Origin: Annona cherimola
Taxonomy: Eukaryota; Streptophyta; Magnoliopsida; Magnoliales; Annonaceae
Direction of reading: 5' to 3'
Assembly: GCA_030490835.1 (NCBI GenBank)
Contig: CM059971.1
Coordinates: forward strand, 55,910,012 to 55,974,011
Length of the DNA: 64,000 bases
Shown: positions 10,589-21,896 of the stretch, piece after piece
Numbering within the stretch: position 1 is the first letter of the stretch
How the letters are laid out: the number at the start of each line of letters is the position of its first letter
Translations under genes and position numbers: made by a program
The notes under the pieces: generated by a model
The model's input: the letters and a program-made list of their open reading frames with translations, nothing else
Database searches by the model: none
Told to the model about the DNA's origin: nothing

Positions 10589-10858
10589 GGGTGTATTTGA
10601 AAAGTAATAAAACTTTTGTATGAAAAATTTTTGGTATAAAATTTTTAAATTTGTAAAATTATGTGATATAATAGAGGTAATGATAAGAAGTAAAGAAAAT
10701 AAAGTTAAAATAGTAGATAATTGTATAGGTAGTTGTGTAGAAATGATTAAAAAGTACGATAGTTGAATAAGAAGATGTGAAAAAATGATAAAAAATAACG
10801 TAGTTGTGGAGTTTGAAAGTTTTAGTTAGAAAATTTTTTGTGTTTTCCAAATATGCTC
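10589..10858. mobile_element. Tourist-like MITE, copy 2, with TTA target duplication
   Basis: The element starts GGGTGTATTTG and ends CCAAATATGCTC. It is flanked by TTA on both sides (10586-10588 and 10859-10861). A 3-bp TTA/TAA duplication with short inverted ends is the mark of PIF/Harbinger (Tourist) MITEs. The interior matches the other local copies. Confidence 0.75.
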
Positions 10859-10861
10859 TTA

Positions 10862-11329
10862 GTTTGGCAAAAAAGATCAGCTTTCTAGCACGTTAATAGC
10901 ATAGTTGTCATGTTTTTAAATTTATCAATAAAAGGCAATTTGATTATACCATCTTAATTATTTTTTAAAGAGAGTAATTAAAAACAAACGGTGGACTAAA
11001 ATTAATAACCGAGTGGATGCTTTATTACATTTTATAAAGGATTTATTTTTGTAAATACAAGTTGCTTAATAATTTATTAGGATAATGATAGTGGTCTCAT
11101 TAGCCTTTTGGGAAGCTTTATATTTGATTTATATGTTGATCGAAAATGACTATTCATATATTTCAAGGTCTCTTGATGATGTAAGTCTGTGTATTAAGAG
11201 CAAAGTTGTATATTTAAATAAGAGAAATGATTGTTTACAATGGGGCTAAGTGCAAGTGACTTCATTCGCAATTGGATGTCATCCGATTTGATAAGATATT
11301 TTTCCTGCATGCAATGGAAAATTTTCCAT
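10862..11329. other. No gene seen
   Basis: AT-rich intergenic DNA without recognisable coding or repeat structure. Confidence 0.5.
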
Positions 11330-13360
11330 CAAGCCCCTATTCAAAAAGAGAATTTAAAACTACCCCCAAGTGAAACTTGCTCCTTCCTTTGAATCATTAT
11401 AACATAGTAGCACCCATGTGCCCCCTCGCGACGGAAAAACCTAGGCGATGATTGTCCCTTTTGGCGATCTCTCTTCCCTCTCATCTCTCTTCCCTCCCTT
11501 CCTACCTCTCTCTTCCCTCTCATCCTTCTTTCTGCAAGATTCATGCCCTGTCCTTTAGCGACCAACCTTTTTGCCGCAAGAGGAAACTCTCTCTTCCTTA
11601 TCATCTCTCTTCATGTAAACATCATCATTTACCTGCCAATTCTAGAATAGGTAAATTGGTTATGCTCAATTTACCCCAATATAGGTAATACTTCCTCTCT
11701 CTAATCTCAGTTATCTTCCCTTTATCAATTCCCTTTAGCTCTGACTCGTCAAGCTTTGCTTTCAAATTACATTGAACGGGACTGCCTTTAACTCCTCCAC
11801 CAAAGTTTCATTAGTTCTGGAATGGACCAATGATTAGCATTTTTAATTTTGCAAGTTGTGATTGAAATCCATTTAGTTATAGAATTTATATTGGGATTAT
11901 GCAACTAGTTGCTTAATGGTAGGAATGCCAATTCGATTATTGTTGTAAGCTTAGTTATGAGGAATCTTGAAATTAGCTTCGTATTATATACTATTGTTAT
12001 TTGATGATATTTGTTGATTTTATGATTGAATATGTCTTTTTTTAAGGTATTCTAATGTGAAATGTAGCGAATTGATATGGAGGATGCCTAGCATTAGTGT
12101 TTAGGGTTTGATGAATTATGTCTTTTGTAGGGTATTCGTATTTAGTATGTAGTAGATTCATATGGATGATGCTTAACATTGGTTTTTGAGTTTTGATGGA
12201 TTGATGGATCTTGGAATTGAATGCAAGGGATATTAATAGGGCAAAGCATATGCTGGAGGTTGTGACCGATTTAACACCTATATTGTAGGCTGTAATTTGG
12301 TGAAGCAATGGCTATTTAGAAATTTTGAATCCATTAGCCTTAATTATCATTTGAATGTTATGGTGTGAATTTGCGATCTAGTTTGAGCATTAAATGAATA
12401 TTTGATCATATATAAAATTTAATTTAGGTAGTGATTTTAAACATTTCAGTATCAACAAAGGAGTACATGCGACTTGTGGTAGTCAAACCTGCATACATGT
12501 TTAAAATAGTTGTTGTATATTTGGTGGCTTTGGTTATGGGATGATGATAGCATCCTGTAGGCAACAGTGCAAGATTGGTCATGTAGTTTTTTGGGGTGTT
12601 GGATTTTGAAGTTTGAGGATTAGATTATTATTTGTGATTTGAAAGTGTAGGTAGCAAATGAATGGTCCAAAATGTTGTTTATGGTTTGGAAGTGTATATA
12701 GTAGGTAAATGGTGCAAATGTTCTGTACTTGTTTGAATATTGAAATGATTTTTAGTACTTGTCTAGAACTTTATAAGGTCTAGCCCTAAAGAAATGGACA
12801 TTATGTTTTAATTTTGAGTTCCTACTAATTAGAATGAAAATGTGGATTATTGGAATAAAAATGTTGTTTTGAATCTAATAACCTACTATGTGTTGAGTAT
12901 TGAAAGCATATTTCAGATTTTAGTTTATTTAAATTATTTTTTCCATTGATCACACATGAAGAAACACTACTATTTAATTGTATTGAGGTTCTAAGAAAGT
13001 GATAGTGAATACTAAATATTGAAAGGCTCGTGAATGAGAAACAAAAATGAAACACTTAACAATTTTTTTGTGACAGGTAGTTGCTGGACAATCATGGATT
13101 AAGACAATAAAATTTTATAATTTGGATGTATAAACAGACTTGAATGGCTTAATTTATGATAATTTTACAATTTGGAACTCTAAAGGAGTTGAATAAAGCA
13201 CATTCGTTTAAACTGATAAATCGAAATCAATCATAAGACCTGAATGAAATCAATCATAAGACCTAAATGCAACTGAATGACATAAAAATATACAGCGAAC
13301 CAAAAAGGGAATATAATTTTGCTTGAATACATTACAACTAAACATTTAAGATTGTTAATA
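11330..13360. other. Unassigned region with pyrimidine-rich tract
   Basis: A CT-rich tract (11462-11620) made of repeated CTCTCTTCCCTC blocks resembles the 5' untranslated leader of a plant gene or the end of a transposon. Short frames across it are low-complexity products of the tract. Two similar stretches follow (12040-12130 and 12130-12210, each with a GGATG.TGCCTA/TTAACATT.G pattern), probably a weak local duplication. No coding exon can be supported from 11700 to 13360. Confidence 0.35.
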
Positions 13361-13369
13361 TAAACCAGT

Positions 13370-13770
13370 AACATTCCATTACATGCAATATTTTATAATT
13401 CTGTTGCAGTGCATTATAGTAAATTGAAGCAACCTGTACCATTCCAACATTTCAATCAAGTTACATTAATCTCAACCCACTTGTGTCATTCTAATAATCC
13501 ATTTAAGTTAAATTCAATTCAAGTAATCTATACCATTCTAATATTTCAATAAATTTATATTGATCTCAACTAAATTGTGGCATTCCAATAATCCATTCAA
13601 GTTAGATTTAATTCAAGAAAACTACGCCATTCCAATATTCTATTCAAGTTGCATTAAATTCAACCAACCTATACCATTCCAACATTCCATTGAAAGCAAA
13701 CCAAATTCAAGCAACCTATACCATTCCAATATTCCATTCCATGAAACAAGTTTAAATGATTACCGGCCAT
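13370..13770. repeat. Degenerate tandem repeat, about 47-53 bp period
   Basis: Successive units share ACCATTCCAATATTCCATTC followed by AAGTT.CATTAAATTCAA and CCAACCTAT. About eight diverged units can be followed. No protein-coding logic is evident; the 70-codon frame here is a by-product of the repeat. Confidence 0.55.
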
Positions 13771-13869
13771 GACAATAAGTCTATATCTAAACTATTCCAT
13801 TACTACATACTCCATTTAAATAGGAGGTCTCCAAAATACTATCATAGTTTTTACAAATCTAAGACTTGC

Positions 13870-14450
13870 TCACAAAGATAAGTAAATGACAATGATAAGA
13901 ATAAGACTAGGCAGAGTAATAAGTAAGACTTCAATTCTCTTCACATTATTAACTAGCTCCATCTCTCTTGTCTCTCTTTTCATTTACTTCTCTCATCTCC
14001 ACCTGTGTTTCAGTTGTCGTATTTCAGCTTGCATGTCATGTGTATATGCTGCATGTTGCTCCCTCAAATTATCAACACAACATATTGAATATCTCATATC
14101 CACCACTATTTGCTCCTGATTGAAGTTCAAGATTTGAGTTTAGGATAGACTGTCAACTTGAATATCATCCTTTGAAATAATTTTGCTTTTTGATGAGTAT
14201 CCCTCATCCTCCCATTTAAAAAACTTACATACAAGTGAAACATCTTATAGAGCATAAGAAGAAACATTAAAATTCAAGTAATTAGCTGATGTTCATTATA
14301 ATTTTATAATTAACAAGTGTCTGATATGTACATAATGAATAATACAAAACCTACATGATATCGTGGACATCTAAGGAATTGCTGCCCTAAAGTTTGTGCA
14401 GCATGATAGGTTAGCACCATAGCTCACTGAGCATACACAAGTCTTATCTC
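13870..14450 (-). pseudogene. GRF-type zinc-finger protein pseudogene
   Basis: On the minus strand, a stretch near 14420-14360 reads GQQFLRCPRYHV, matching the core of the GRF zinc finger (NPGRRFFGCP.Y). The upstream cysteines are blurred by frameshifts and a stop. A second block (about 14255-14190) reads CKFFKWEDEG, matching the C..F.W.DE end of the domain. The roughly 110 bp between them begin with GT and fit a small intron. Downstream (14119-13886) the frame continues into a helical stretch with a LREQHAAYTHDMQAEIRQLK core, like the coiled-coil tails of small plant GRF proteins, until stops appear. Several frame breaks suggest a dead copy. Such single-GRF proteins are common and often transposon-associated in plants. 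Confidence 0.5.
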
Positions 14451-14689
14451 CAAGTATCTTAGTTCTTATGCTTGAAAATGTCATTTCACTTATACCCACT
14501 TATTTAACGAGAGGAAAAAATGGTTAATTTACCTGACATGATGTCGAATGATTGGAGGCAACATAAGATCAATAAAAGAAACTAAAATATGAAATGAAGA
14601 ACCAGAATATACCATAGCCTCGACCTCAGCCCCTATAAGTGCAATCATCATCACCAATAAAAGTGGACACAACAGTTGAACTTAAGATA

Positions 14690-17479
14690 TCCAGACCTAA
14701 GTAAGGCTTAATATATGCATTTGGCATATAAATATAAATCATGTATGATTTAGCGGAATTATGAATAATTTTCTTTGCAATTTTGATGATTTAATTGCAA
14801 TTAGGGCTAATGGTTATGAATGTTGATATAAGCCGATATGGGTCAATATAATTAAAGTGGCTTAATGAGGATTGAAAAGTATTAGTATGTCATGAATAAT
14901 TAATTTAATTTTCATGATGTGATTAATGAAAACTCAGAGGCTAATTATAGAGTTAAGTTGGTAAATGTTAGAAAATTCATAACATGACGCCTGTAAGGCG
15001 GATTAAGATGAAAATTAAAAGGGAAGCACATAATTTTGTGTTTAATCTTATGTAAAGGTTAGATTATAAAATTTTTGATGGGATTAAGGTGAAAATTGAT
15101 CATTACTATCCAAAATCCAAAGATGACTTCAAATGAGCATAACTTGAGCTAGAAAAGTCGGATTGAGACAAAATTTGAAATGGACAGTTAAAATTATAAG
15201 ATCAAGGCTATGAAAAGATTTGATCAAGTAATCATGGTGGGATTATGCTTGCACAAAAAAGGTATGCACCATTAACTTTTGTGAACCATAAAGTAGCTTG
15301 CATTTAAGTTCAAGTTAAAGTGATTAATTAAATAATTAATGGCACAAATGAGGTGTCAAAAGAGGGTAATTACACATGAATTTTATGAATTTCCTAAAAT
15401 GACAAAATCCATGATAATATCAAGTGATTAATGATATGATTTAAGGAGCTAAGGGGTTAGCTCAAAGGAGCTTAAAGAGGTGGCATCCCATGGACGATCA
15501 AAGGGCTGTTTACATAAAAAAATTTATTTTTAAAAAATACAAAATATGCATTTAAATGACCTAGGCAGCTAGGGTGAGATATGGAAATGATATGGGTTAA
15601 TTTTTATGGCAATAAAATATCATAAGGTCAATGACAAGTGGACATATCCATGTGGACAGCAACATGTAGCTATGGAGAGGTGCACGTTCAAGCTGCTGTT
15701 TGGAATTTTTTAAGATTTTTTTAAATGCCAAATGGACAGCTAAGTAAGCTAATTAGCTAGGATAATTAAATACTCATAAATTAAAGTCTAAATAGGTGTG
15801 GAAAAATTGCAAAAGGCTGCTGCAATTGACATCCCATGTGTGGACAGATTTGTGGTCATCAATGGCATGGATTTTTGATGGATTTTATTAAGATAATTAT
15901 CTAATTTACTTGGAGAATATTGTGTCATATCATCAAAGGAGATAAGCATGCCTTAATTTCCCTCTAAATGAGGTGGCAAGTGAGCCCAAAAATCTGCAAA
16001 TCAGGGGCCTACATAAGGGTGGACGACCATGTGATATGGGTTGTTTGATAGAGAAAAATTCTAAGGAGAGAAATCCCCAAGCAAGGCAGCAGCAAGAACG
16101 ACCCAAGTCCAGCAAGATAAAAAGGGAAAATGATGAGAAAAAGATAAGGAAAAAGGGGAAGAAAGAAAGGGATTCAAGCTAGAGAAGTTGAGTTCAAGTG
16201 TGATTCAATACAAGTAAGTATACTTCATGATTTGAGTTCTTTATCCTAAGTTTTCTACCTCAAATTATGGGTCATGAATTTGATTCATAATGAACCTTTA
16301 AAGGATGATTCATGATACCCTTGATTAGGGTATTGAATGAGGATTGAATGACAAGAATGAAATCAAGGATTCAAGAGGAAGAAAATGGAGATTAGGGTTG
16401 AATATGGGTTAATAAACCTAGCTGAAATTTGCTTAAACCCACATGTGATGTTGCTGTTTTAATTTGTTATCATGATTAGATTATGAATCATGATTTAATG
16501 GATTTATATATATATTGATTTGGGTATAAGACATGAACCCTAGAAAGCATGGAACTTAGGGTTACATATATGACCCGATTTTTATGATTTTATGATATGT
16601 ATGAAGTATGAATTATGCTAATGATTTATGGATATTATGGAGGGTAAAATACCCCATGTTTAAGGTACTTTGAGTGTCCAAAAGGGTTTGAAAAGATTAG
16701 CCCTAAATCGAATTTTATGGACATATGTTTGGACACATCAAAACGGGTCAAATGGATACCCAATATGTGTAAAGATATTGCTGTTATGGAAGCAAACGAA
16801 TTATGAATTTTAAATATATGATAATACCCTGAATTTGGGTTAAAAAAAGCATGATTATTTGCTGGAATTTATGGATTAGAAATCTGCTTTGATTTAAGTA
16901 TCAAAAGAGGCGTTGAAAGGATGAAAAATAGGTCCTAATATTGCTGTTTTGGAACCCTACGATGAATGGATTAAAAATTTGAAATTAGATCCTAAATTAA
17001 ATATTAATTAAGGGGTTTAATCATGCTAAATAAGGACACAAGTTACTGATTAGAAAGATTTTAAGAAACACATAAGGTATGTGTTGTAAGTTGAGTGTAT
17101 GTGGAAAATTAAGCATGAACAATTGATGAATAACTTATGTGAATTCCAAAAATGCATGAAAATGTGAGGAAATACATGATTAAGGTACTGTATTGGTAAT
17201 TAATTATAATCTCAAATTTTAAGATTAATATATGATGTCTAAGTTATCAACTAAATGCTTAAAATAAGCGCTGGCGTATGAAAAGTGAAAAATATGCTAA
17301 AAATGATAAATGGAGGTAATGAACCTTCAAATAATAATTTAATGGATGGTTGTTATGTATATGAATGTATACCCTACATATGGGTTTAAAACATGATATG
17401 GAATGGAAGAAATGATGAATGATGAACTACTAATTAAGACTGCATAGTTATGTGGTTATCAAAAGACTTACGAGTAAGT

Positions 17480-17519
<40 letters not shown>

Positions 17520-17685
17520 CCATTGACAAGGATGAAGATGGATATGCATTCCAAATAAAGAATGATTTAAATTTAATGTGTTATAGATCATATGTGATTA
17601 AACCCATATGACACGTATATGTGAATTGAAAAAAGAAACAAGACATGCAAGCACAACATGTGATGAAAATGTATAAGGTAATTAT
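14690..17685 (+). repeat. Long LTR-like repeat, copy B, part 1
   Basis: The sequence aligns with copies A and C: a conserved GTCGGATTGAGACAAAATTT block (15154, matching GTCGAATTGAGGTGAAATTT in copy C), a purine-rich leader ending in ACAAGTAAGTATAC (about 16211), and TAAACCTAGCT (16414, as at 492). Its left edge is not sharply defined; 14690-14780 is my estimate. A (TA)n microsatellite of about 36 bp lies at 17481-17517. The repeat is cut at 17685 by the Sirevirus and resumes at 27833. Confidence 0.55.
17681..17685. other. Sirevirus target-site duplication, left copy
   Basis: ATTAT directly precedes the TG of the left LTR. The same five bases follow the right LTR at 27828-27832. Confidence 0.9.
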
Positions 17686-18414
17686 TGTTGGTCCCGAGTT
17701 AGTGGCAAAACCCAAGAGGGGAGGGGTGAATTGGGTTCTTTAAAAAATCTTTGGTAAATAAAGACTTAACCCTTTGAGTAATTAATCCCCTTTTGAAAAG
17801 AGCTAGAGAGCAATAAAGATAAAGCAGTAAAAAGAGATATAACACAAGATTTATAGTGGTTCGGGCAAACCTTCCCTACTCCACTCTTCCAAGCTCACAC
17901 TCTGTTGTGACTTGGGTTTCACTATGTATTCCACGAATACACTTAGAGTCACCGCTCTCTTCTAGATTTCAGCTCTAGGGGGCATATACAACTAGAGCCA
18001 CTTGCTCTCTTCTAGATTCTAGCTCTAGGGGGCATAAGCAACTCACATGCAAAAGTAGGTGATGAGTCTCACTCCAATCACACCCTACTTTGCATATACT
18101 TGATCTTAGCTACCCAAGCTAAATCAAGATTTATACAACAAGACAATGAAATAAATGAAACTACACTTTACAGATTTGTGTAGGCAGATTTAGCTCGAGG
18201 AAGAAGTTGTAGAAGCAGCTTTGGATGAATATTGATGAAGGCGCATGCAACTCGAAGCTTTCTTCTTCTTCCTTAGAATGTATACGAACCACTCAGAAAT
18301 GGAGAAAAGCAAATAGGATTCCTTTCTAGATCTTCTTTTCTCACTTTGGACTTTGTAGAGTATATAGTAGTATCTTGTAATGTTCTTGTCTATTTTTCAC
18401 GTTCATTTGAGGGT

Positions 18415-18424
18415 CCTTTTATAG
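18415..18424 (-). promoter_or_regulatory. LTR TATA box
   Basis: On the minus strand this reads CTATAAAAGG, a canonical plant TATA box, between the palindrome-rich U3 and the presumed R/U5. The copy in the other LTR is at 26841-26850. Confidence 0.7.
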
Positions 18425-18484
18425 AGGGAAGAAAATATGAACGTTATGGAGGTGGTTGGTGCGCAATAAATGAACTTCAACGTT

Positions 18485-19290
18485 CGAAAATTTGACCGTT
18501 ATACCCAAGTCGAAGATGGAGTCGACTTGGCTTGCGACTTGGCAACCCAAGTCGCATCTGGAGTCGACTTCGTCTTCGACTCCAGTTCTTCCAATTTCCC
18601 AAGTCTGAGTTTTAATCGACTTGATTTCAGACTTCGACTCAAGTCGAACCTGAAGTCGACTTAGCCTGCGACTTGGCTCGGGTTTTGCTGAAGCTGCTTT
18701 GATCTTCAAGATTCGGCTTGATCTTTGCAAAGCTTTTGAGCTGTTTGAGTTCTTGCATGATATATGTTTGTTCCTCGCTTAGTCTTGGACTCACTTGGTC
18801 TCCATAACTTGGGTGTTGCCTTATTTGAATAAGCTTGAATATTTGCCTTGGCTTGATAGACTTGATTTGAACATTGAATATGAGTCTTAGCTTTGATCTT
18901 CAAGAATCTTCATTTGTTTCCTTGTGAATGAACTTTTCATCTCATTTGGGTTTGAACAAGTTCAATATGATTCTCAAGTCGAAGTTGGAGTCGACCTTGT
19001 CTGCAACTTGACTCAAGTCGCTCCTGGAGTCGACTTCGTTTGCGACTTGGGCAGCTTCGTCCCCCAAAATCAACGCTGGACATTTTCTTTTGTTTGAAGT
19101 CGATTCTGGAGTCGACTTCGTATGCGACTTGACTTCCTAAGTCGCAAGTGGAGTCGACTTGACCTGCGACTTCACCTGTTGCCTTTTGGGATTCATTCTC
19201 AAGTCGATTTTTGAGTCGACTTTGGGATCGACTTCACCCAAGTCGAAGTCCAAGTCGACTTGTAGATCGACTTGACCTCTTTGCTTTCCT
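18485..19290. promoter_or_regulatory. AGTCGACT palindrome array in LTR U3
   Basis: More than a dozen copies of GGAGTCGACTTCG, AAGTCGACTT and related palindromes are clustered upstream of the TATA box in two groups (18510-18680 and 18975-19280). Dense conserved palindromes in LTRs are a known Sirevirus feature and are thought to be cis-regulatory. The same motif array recurs inside the element at 21665-21855. Confidence 0.7.
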
Positions 19291-19402
19291 TAAACAATTA
19301 GTAAACACATTAGTACCTTTTATATACTCAAATTAGTTCTTGTTAATCATCAAAACTCAAGTTTTGGTAAATTTTTATTGTTTTAAACATTGTTTCCAAC
19401 AA

Positions 19403-19416
19403 TCTCCCCCTTTTTG
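19403..19416 (-). other. Polypurine tract 1, next to 3' LTR
   Basis: The minus strand reads CAAAAAGGGGGAGA immediately before the 3' LTR, as expected for the plus-strand DNA primer of a retrotransposon. Confidence 0.85.
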
Positions 19417-19755
19417 ATGATTGACAAAACTTCATTTGAGTTGATACCTTTCAAGCATTAATCATGTTCATATGTCTTTTTGAAAAACAGAGCATTTGTC
19501 ATATAGGTCAGAACTTTTTGAAATTTCAACTATTATATCATTTTGGCATATTGGATACCTTTCAAGCAAATCATTTTCAATCAAATCATGTTGAATACTT
19601 TATTAATCATAACATATTAAGCAAACATAACATTCATCAATAGCATATATATGTATCAAGTTTCATTTTTACAAAATGCAACACAAAACAAAAATGAAAC
19701 CTGGATACAAAACTACCCAACCCAAAATAAAATTTTACTCAACTCACCTATTCTA

Positions 19756-19769
19756 TCTCCCCCTTTTTG
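19756..19769 (-). other. Polypurine tract 2
   Basis: An exact second copy of the CAAAAAGGGGGAGA tract lies about 350 bp upstream, near the end of the third ORF. Repeated polypurine tracts between the last ORF and the LTR are a known Sirevirus trait. Confidence 0.8.
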
Positions 19770-19777
19770 TCAAACTA

Positions 19778-21496
19778 TCAAAAATCTATCAAAAATCGAT
19801 CAACTTTTAATGATTTTGTGAATTGAAATTGAGAGATCGGATATAAGATTGGTTTGATGGGACGATTTTGGGCAGATGAGTAGATGGAGATATCATGATC
19901 GGGAGATGCTGCTTTATGAACTGAACCCGATTCGTATGGATCGAGTTCAGGCATAGGCCTCTTCTTGTGACGTCCTGAGGCGAGGTGATATTTGATGGTA
20001 CGCAATTCCCGATCCATGTGATCTTGTCGGGAATGCATATCAGTGATAGCATTCAGCACACCGGTCACTAGGCTAGTCATCCTATCTTCTTGATGACCCA
20101 TAGCATCCAAGATCTCGTTTTTAAGGCTTTGAAGTGCAGCCATTTGATCTGAAGTAGGCGGTATGCGTTCGGGTGCAACGGATCCTTGAGGAGAATGTGA
20201 TCCGTGTGACAGAGGAGATGCAGGCCGTTCAGGCGATGCCTCGGGAGCTTGCTCCCCCTCAGCTTGTGCATTGTCCTCTTGTTCTCGGACTGGCTCGCCA
20301 AGCTTCTCCCGGATTCTATCATCCCTAAACTGCTCCAAATTGATCTTCATGCGTTGGAGCAAAGCCCTGTTGATGGCGTTTGTTGTCTTCGGAACTTCAT
20401 ATGGTTCCCCGTCGATGTCTACATCGCACCTTTCCAGGATCAAAGTGATCCAGGATCCATATGGTAGCACGCCCCGTGGGTTCTCCTTTTTATTTGCCAG
20501 GGCTTCAAGGAAGAGTCTAGGAAGACTGATCTTCACCTTGTTGACCAATTTCCATAAGATCACTGCTTCCTGTGGATTGAGTTGATTTCTTCCACCTCCT
20601 TTTGGCAAGATACAGTGGGCTATTAGCAAGCGGATGACCCTGAGTCTGGGAGGAAGATCCATGTAATGCAGAAATTTGGTACCTGCATGGTATTTGTTGC
20701 TTTTTGTTAACTCATTGTAGATCTGGTCCACTGTCAGATCCTGGGAAATCCTTTCTTCATCAAAAGGTACTTGAAGAATGTTTCCAATTCTTCTCAGAGC
20801 TCTGTCTTGATCTGGGAGGTTGCTTCCCCCAAACTGTATTTCAGTGCTTTTGACATAAGTGCAAAACTTGGTGTCGTCCCATAAATAATAAAACTGTCTT
20901 GTGAGATCAGGATAGATTCGTTCATCGGATTTGAATAGTTGTATCCATCCTTGGAAATCCAACAACTCTTCTATGTCGAACTCATAGTCGTTGAGGAACT
21001 TGAAATCTATGATCTTAGGAATGAATACCTTTCGTTCATAGAAGTTTCTGTAGAAGCGACTATGCTGTAGCTCTGTCCTGAAATAAGTAGTGGGCATTTT
21101 TAGAACTTGCCCCTTCTTGATAGGAATCCTTGAAGAGTAAGAGCTTTCAGGTCGACTTTCTGATCTTTGAGTTTGATCAGTTGACTGCGTTGTTGTTTGG
21201 AAACGAACCCGCCTACCCGTCGAGGTCGAGGGTTCCTCTCGTGGCCGTTTTGCAGGTGTTCTTTGCCTTCTGGGCACCTCTTCCTCAGTTGTTGACTTTG
21301 AAGGTCTAGGCATAGGCTTTAGAGATGGTTTTGAGACTGCTTTCTTTGGAATTCTTGGTTTTGGGGCCATTGGATTGAAGTTGTAAACTGAGAGAGAAGA
21401 AAACAGAGCTGAAGTTGTGACTTGAGAGAACTGAGAGAGAGCTGTTTTGCCGGAGAGAGAGAGAAATCTGTTGGCCGAAAACAGGTGGAGCGGCAC
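19778..21496 (-). CDS. Sirevirus third ORF, plant-transposon-protein-like domain
   Basis: The 572-codon intact ORF lies 3' of pol in the same direction, the position of the env-like gene of Sireviruses. The N-terminal 43 residues could be leader; a second Met at residue 43 (plus 21368-21370) opens a Pro/Lys/Arg-rich basic segment. Residues about 130-385 form a globular region whose pattern (short blocks FHLFLDFQGW-like W core, then a leucine-rich stretch ending LPYGSWITLILERCDVD) resembles the putative plant transposon protein domain seen in many plant repeat ORFs. A Glu/Pro/Ser-rich linker and a probable coiled coil (about 450-500) follow. I see no signal peptide or membrane segment, so an envelope role is not supported. 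It is preceded by a palindrome array that could drive it. Function unknown. Confidence 0.75.
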   Translation of the reverse strand: MPLHLFSANRFLSLSGKTALSQFSQVTTSALFSSLSVYNFNPMAPKPRIPKKAVSKPSLKPMPRPSKSTTEEEVPRRQRTPAKRPREEPSTSTGRRVRFQTTTQSTDQTQRSESRPESSYSSRIPIKKGQVLKMPTTYFRTELQHSRFYRNFYERKVFIPKIIDFKFLNDYEFDIEELLDFQGWIQLFKSDERIYPDLTRQFYYLWDDTKFCTYVKSTEIQFGGSNLPDQDRALRRIGNILQVPFDEERISQDLTVDQIYNELTKSNKYHAGTKFLHYMDLPPRLRVIRLLIAHCILPKGGGRNQLNPQEAVILWKLVNKVKISLPRLFLEALANKKENPRGVLPYGSWITLILERCDVDIDGEPYEVPKTTNAINRALLQRMKINLEQFRDDRIREKLGEPVREQEDNAQAEGEQAPEASPERPASPLSHGSHSPQGSVAPERIPPTSDQMAALQSLKNEILDAMGHQEDRMTSLVTGVLNAITDMHSRQDHMDRELRTIKYHLASGRHKKRPMPELDPYESGSVHKAASPDHDISIYSSAQNRPIKPILYPISQFQFTKSLKVDRFLIDF

Positions 21497-21664
21497 TTGC
21501 TAGAAAAAAAATGGATTTCTACCGGACAGGAAAGGGTCGCCGGAAGGGAGAAATGGATTTCTGGAGAAAAGATATCGTCGGAGAGAAAGAAGTAATCGCA
21601 GGAGCAAGAACGAGAAATGAGGAAGAAGAGAGAAAGTGGGAAAGAAGAAGAGGAAGTCGGACGG

Positions 21665-21855
21665 TCGCGCGCGCGGAGTCGACTTTGCCCTAGGCGAAGT
21701 CGACTTCGGTTCTCTGGAGTCGACTTCACACGTAGTGCGGAGTCGACTTTGACCCCTTTGGAGTCGACTTCGCTTTGATAGCGGAGTCGACTTCGCTTTC
21801 CCAAGTCGACTTGGCTGAGTCGACTTGGCTCCTATGGAGTCGACTTGACCCATCA
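21665..21855. promoter_or_regulatory. Internal AGTCGACT palindrome array between pol and third ORF
   Basis: About eight GGAGTCGACTTCG/AAGTCGACTTGG palindromes are packed in under 200 bp. They end 40 bp downstream of the pol stop and lie about 170 bp upstream of the third-ORF start. They are the same motifs as in U3. Position suggests an internal promoter or enhancer for the third ORF; no TATA box follows, so this is inference. Confidence 0.55.
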
Positions 21856-21896
21856 GTTTGCCTTTTTCAAATTTTGGCTTCTTGCTTTAATTTTTC

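Larger units (their letters stand above)
17686..19401 (-). repeat. Sirevirus 3' LTR
   Basis: Identical by eye to 26112-27827 (constant offset of 8,426). U3 lies at the high-coordinate side. A minus-strand TATA box (CTATAAAAGG, plus 18415-18424) marks the promoter. U3 (about 18500-19290) is packed with AGTCGACTT-type palindromes. Short frames inside, including a 103-codon one, are non-coding by-products. A near-duplicate of about 50 bp (GCTCTCTTCTAGATT.CAGCT units at 17955 and 18006) lies in U5. Confidence 0.95.

Noticed and set aside
18419..18903. Frames of 60-103 codons inside the Sirevirus LTR, repeated at 26845-27329
   Set aside because: They lie across the TATA box and palindrome array of a non-coding LTR and are duplicated only because the LTR is.
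21319..21853. Frames of 117-161 codons overlapping the palindrome array and third-ORF start
   Set aside because: Arg/Ser-rich translation of the palindromes; the third ORF in the other frame has a convincing domain.
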